Positions 4,512-5,631 of a DNA stretch of 5,631 bases are shown one piece after another; the stretch's first letter is position 1; each line of letters begins with the position of its first letter. Below the pieces are notes generated by a model. The model did no database searches. It was not told the DNA's origin and was given only the letters and a program-made list of their open reading frames with translations. Position numbers and translations under genes: made by a program. This stretch comes from Candidatus Omnitrophota bacterium. Lineage in GTDB: Bacteria > Omnitrophota > Gorgyraeia > B26-G9. Location: assembly GCA_030630245.1 (NCBI GenBank), contig DAOVNL010000065.1, positions 1-5,631 on the forward strand, given 5' to 3'.

Positions 4512-5631
4512 ATTTAGTGTAATTATACTTCTCAGTGATCACTCTAACAGCAGGATCAAGAAACGCTTCCCTCGCGCTGCTAAGCCACAAAATACCGGCG
4601 CTTAGAGAAAAAACCACAAGAATTACCATGCAAAGCCGCATTAAAAAAGGGGCCTCACAAACCGCGGCATCCTTGTCTTTTTTTTCCTTTCGAAACAAAC
4701 CGCTATCCCGCGCATTAAAGAAAGACACCGCATTAAGTATAAGCACAAGGCCTATAAGCAGGCAGTAACCTTTATATCCAGCAATCCATGCCGCGGTAAT
4801 AATGATCATTTTACTCCAAAATCCGTTAAACGGCGGGATCCCGACCACCGACATGGAGCCGATAACAGAGGCAGTTGTAGTAAGCGGCATACTTTTAAAA
4901 GTTCTGTTCATGTTTTTCTGGTCAGTGCTCTTTTTTGTAAAATCCATAGCCCCGGCACCGGCACACAGCAGGGACGATGAAAGCGCGTAGCTGATTATAT
5001 GCAAAAGCGCGCCGGCAATTCCCATAGCTGAACCGATACCGATACCGAAGGCCACAAATCCAAGCTCACTAATGCAGCTGTACGCGATGATCCTTTTTAA
5101 ATTTCTTTCCCGTAAGCAAAGGACAACCCCCAGGATCATGGAAAGAATCCCCATTATCATCATCAGGGATAAAAGCATTGGGGTTATACCGATCATATTA
5201 AAAAATATTCTAAGCATCGGGTATATGCCTAAAACCGGCATAATAAGCGCGGAAAGCATAATCATTACAGGAGCCGGCGCGAAAGTAAGCGAATCCACAA
5301 CCCAGAAATGAAACGGGACCAAACCAGCTTTTAAGGCAAACCCTGTTAAAAATAAACTGCCGATGAAAATTATAACGATATTATTATTTAAAAGTATATT
5401 CCCTGCCTGGTTTCTGATGCCAAGCTGTACAGCAAAGTCTGTGATAGAAAGGGTTGAGAGATAATTGTAGCTGACGGCAATACCCAAAAGGATAAGCACA
5501 GATGAGATCATCCCCATGCGCATATAGCCAAATGCCCCAAAAAGAGCCCCCTTTTCCAGGCTGATGCTTGCAAGCGCGTAACTTGCCACAGCGGAAATTT
5601 CAAGAAATACATAAAGCGTGAATATATCTCC
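4510..5631 (-). CDS. mnhD: Mrp/Mnh Na+/H+ antiporter subunit D, 5' end missing
   Basis: This is a proton-translocating membrane protein of the NuoN/NuoM/MrpD type. The frame is open to the right edge, giving 374 visible residues, so roughly the first hundred are outside the window. The GTG at 5589 is an internal Val, because the 14 codons before it (GDIFTLYVFLEISA) are the well-known G-D-x-F-x-L-Y-V-F-x-E helix with its key Glu (visible residue 11). Further family residues are Lys101 in FALKAGLVPFHFWVVDS, Lys179 in NLKRIIAYSCISELGF, and VGIPPFNGFWSKMII near residue 272. The helix GALLHIISYALSSSLLCAGAG lacks the His and Lys that many relatives have (usual N-H-A-x2-K). The gene order D-E-F-G supports MnhD over MnhA or a Complex I subunit. 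It ends with a charged loop, a last helix and TEKYNYTK. Confidence 0.9.
   Translation of the reverse strand, partial: GDIFTLYVFLEISAVASYALASISLEKGALFGAFGYMRMGMISSVLILLGIAVSYNYLSTLSITDFAVQLGIRNQAGNILLNNNIVIIFIGSLFLTGFALKAGLVPFHFWVVDSLTFAPAPVMIMLSALIMPVLGIYPMLRIFFNMIGITPMLLSLMMIMGILSMILGVVLCLRERNLKRIIAYSCISELGFVAFGIGIGSAMGIAGALLHIISYALSSSLLCAGAGAMDFTKKSTDQKNMNRTFKSMPLTTTASVIGSMSVVGIPPFNGFWSKMIIITAAWIAGYKGYCLLIGLVLILNAVSFFNARDSGLFRKEKKDKDAAVCEAPFLMRLCMVILVVFSLSAGILWLSSAREAFLDPAVRVITEKYNYTK

Noticed and set aside
4510..5589. MnhD beginning at the GTG at 5589
   Set aside because: The 14 codons upstream encode the conserved helix with the key Glu, so this GTG is an internal Val and the gene is truncated by the window edge.

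Overview
The window looks like chromosomal DNA from an anaerobic bacterium, moderately AT-rich and compactly arranged. The evidence is a Rnf-type electron transport gene fragment, a multisubunit Mrp/Mnh cation/proton antiporter, a sulfide-type (His-bearing) Thi4 thiazole synthase and a HcyBio (formerly DUF39) homocysteine biosynthesis protein. This combination is typical of anaerobes living with sulfide. A candidate phylum such as Omnitrophota would fit, but that is an impression from gene content and cannot be settled from the sequence alone.

Layout. (1) Bases 1-91, minus strand: the first 30 codons of a protein that reads like RnfC, running off the left edge. (2) Bases 92-376: a divergent intergenic region. 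It holds a near-consensus sigma70-type promoter for the plus strand (TTGACA, 17 bp, TATATT with an extended TG) whose -35 box lies in a perfect 15-bp tandem duplication, followed by a leader of about 115 nt with possible alternative hairpins. (3) Bases 377-1009, plus strand: a cheC-like phosphatase gene, the only plus-strand gene. (4) Bases 1039-5631, minus strand: an unbroken co-directional series. In transcription order it is mnhD (5' end missing), mnhE, mnhF, mnhG, an unrecognised 46-codon small ORF, thi4 and hcyBio. Gaps are 8-47 nt, so it could be one long transcript. cheC and hcyBio converge with only 29 nt between their stop codons.

How the genes may work together. MnhD-E-F-G are the distal part of the Mrp membrane complex that exchanges cations (usually Na+) for protons. 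The nearby Rnf gene points to Na+ or H+ coupled energy conservation. thi4 and hcyBio both belong to families that put inorganic sulfur into metabolites (the thiamin thiazole and homocysteine), so the downstream half of the run is plausibly a small sulfide-assimilation unit. CheC is a CheY-P phosphatase family member with one intact and one altered active-site motif; no other chemotaxis gene is visible.

The points most worth a second look are the unrecognised small ORF whose ribosome binding site sits in a G-run tract next to a hairpin, the pairing of two sulfide-dependent enzymes, the duplicated -35 element of cheC, the Asn-to-His change in CheC site 1, the extra N-terminal membrane segment in MnhF, and the loss of the usual His and Lys in one MnhD helix. 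No CRISPR array, tRNA, rRNA or insertion sequence was seen.
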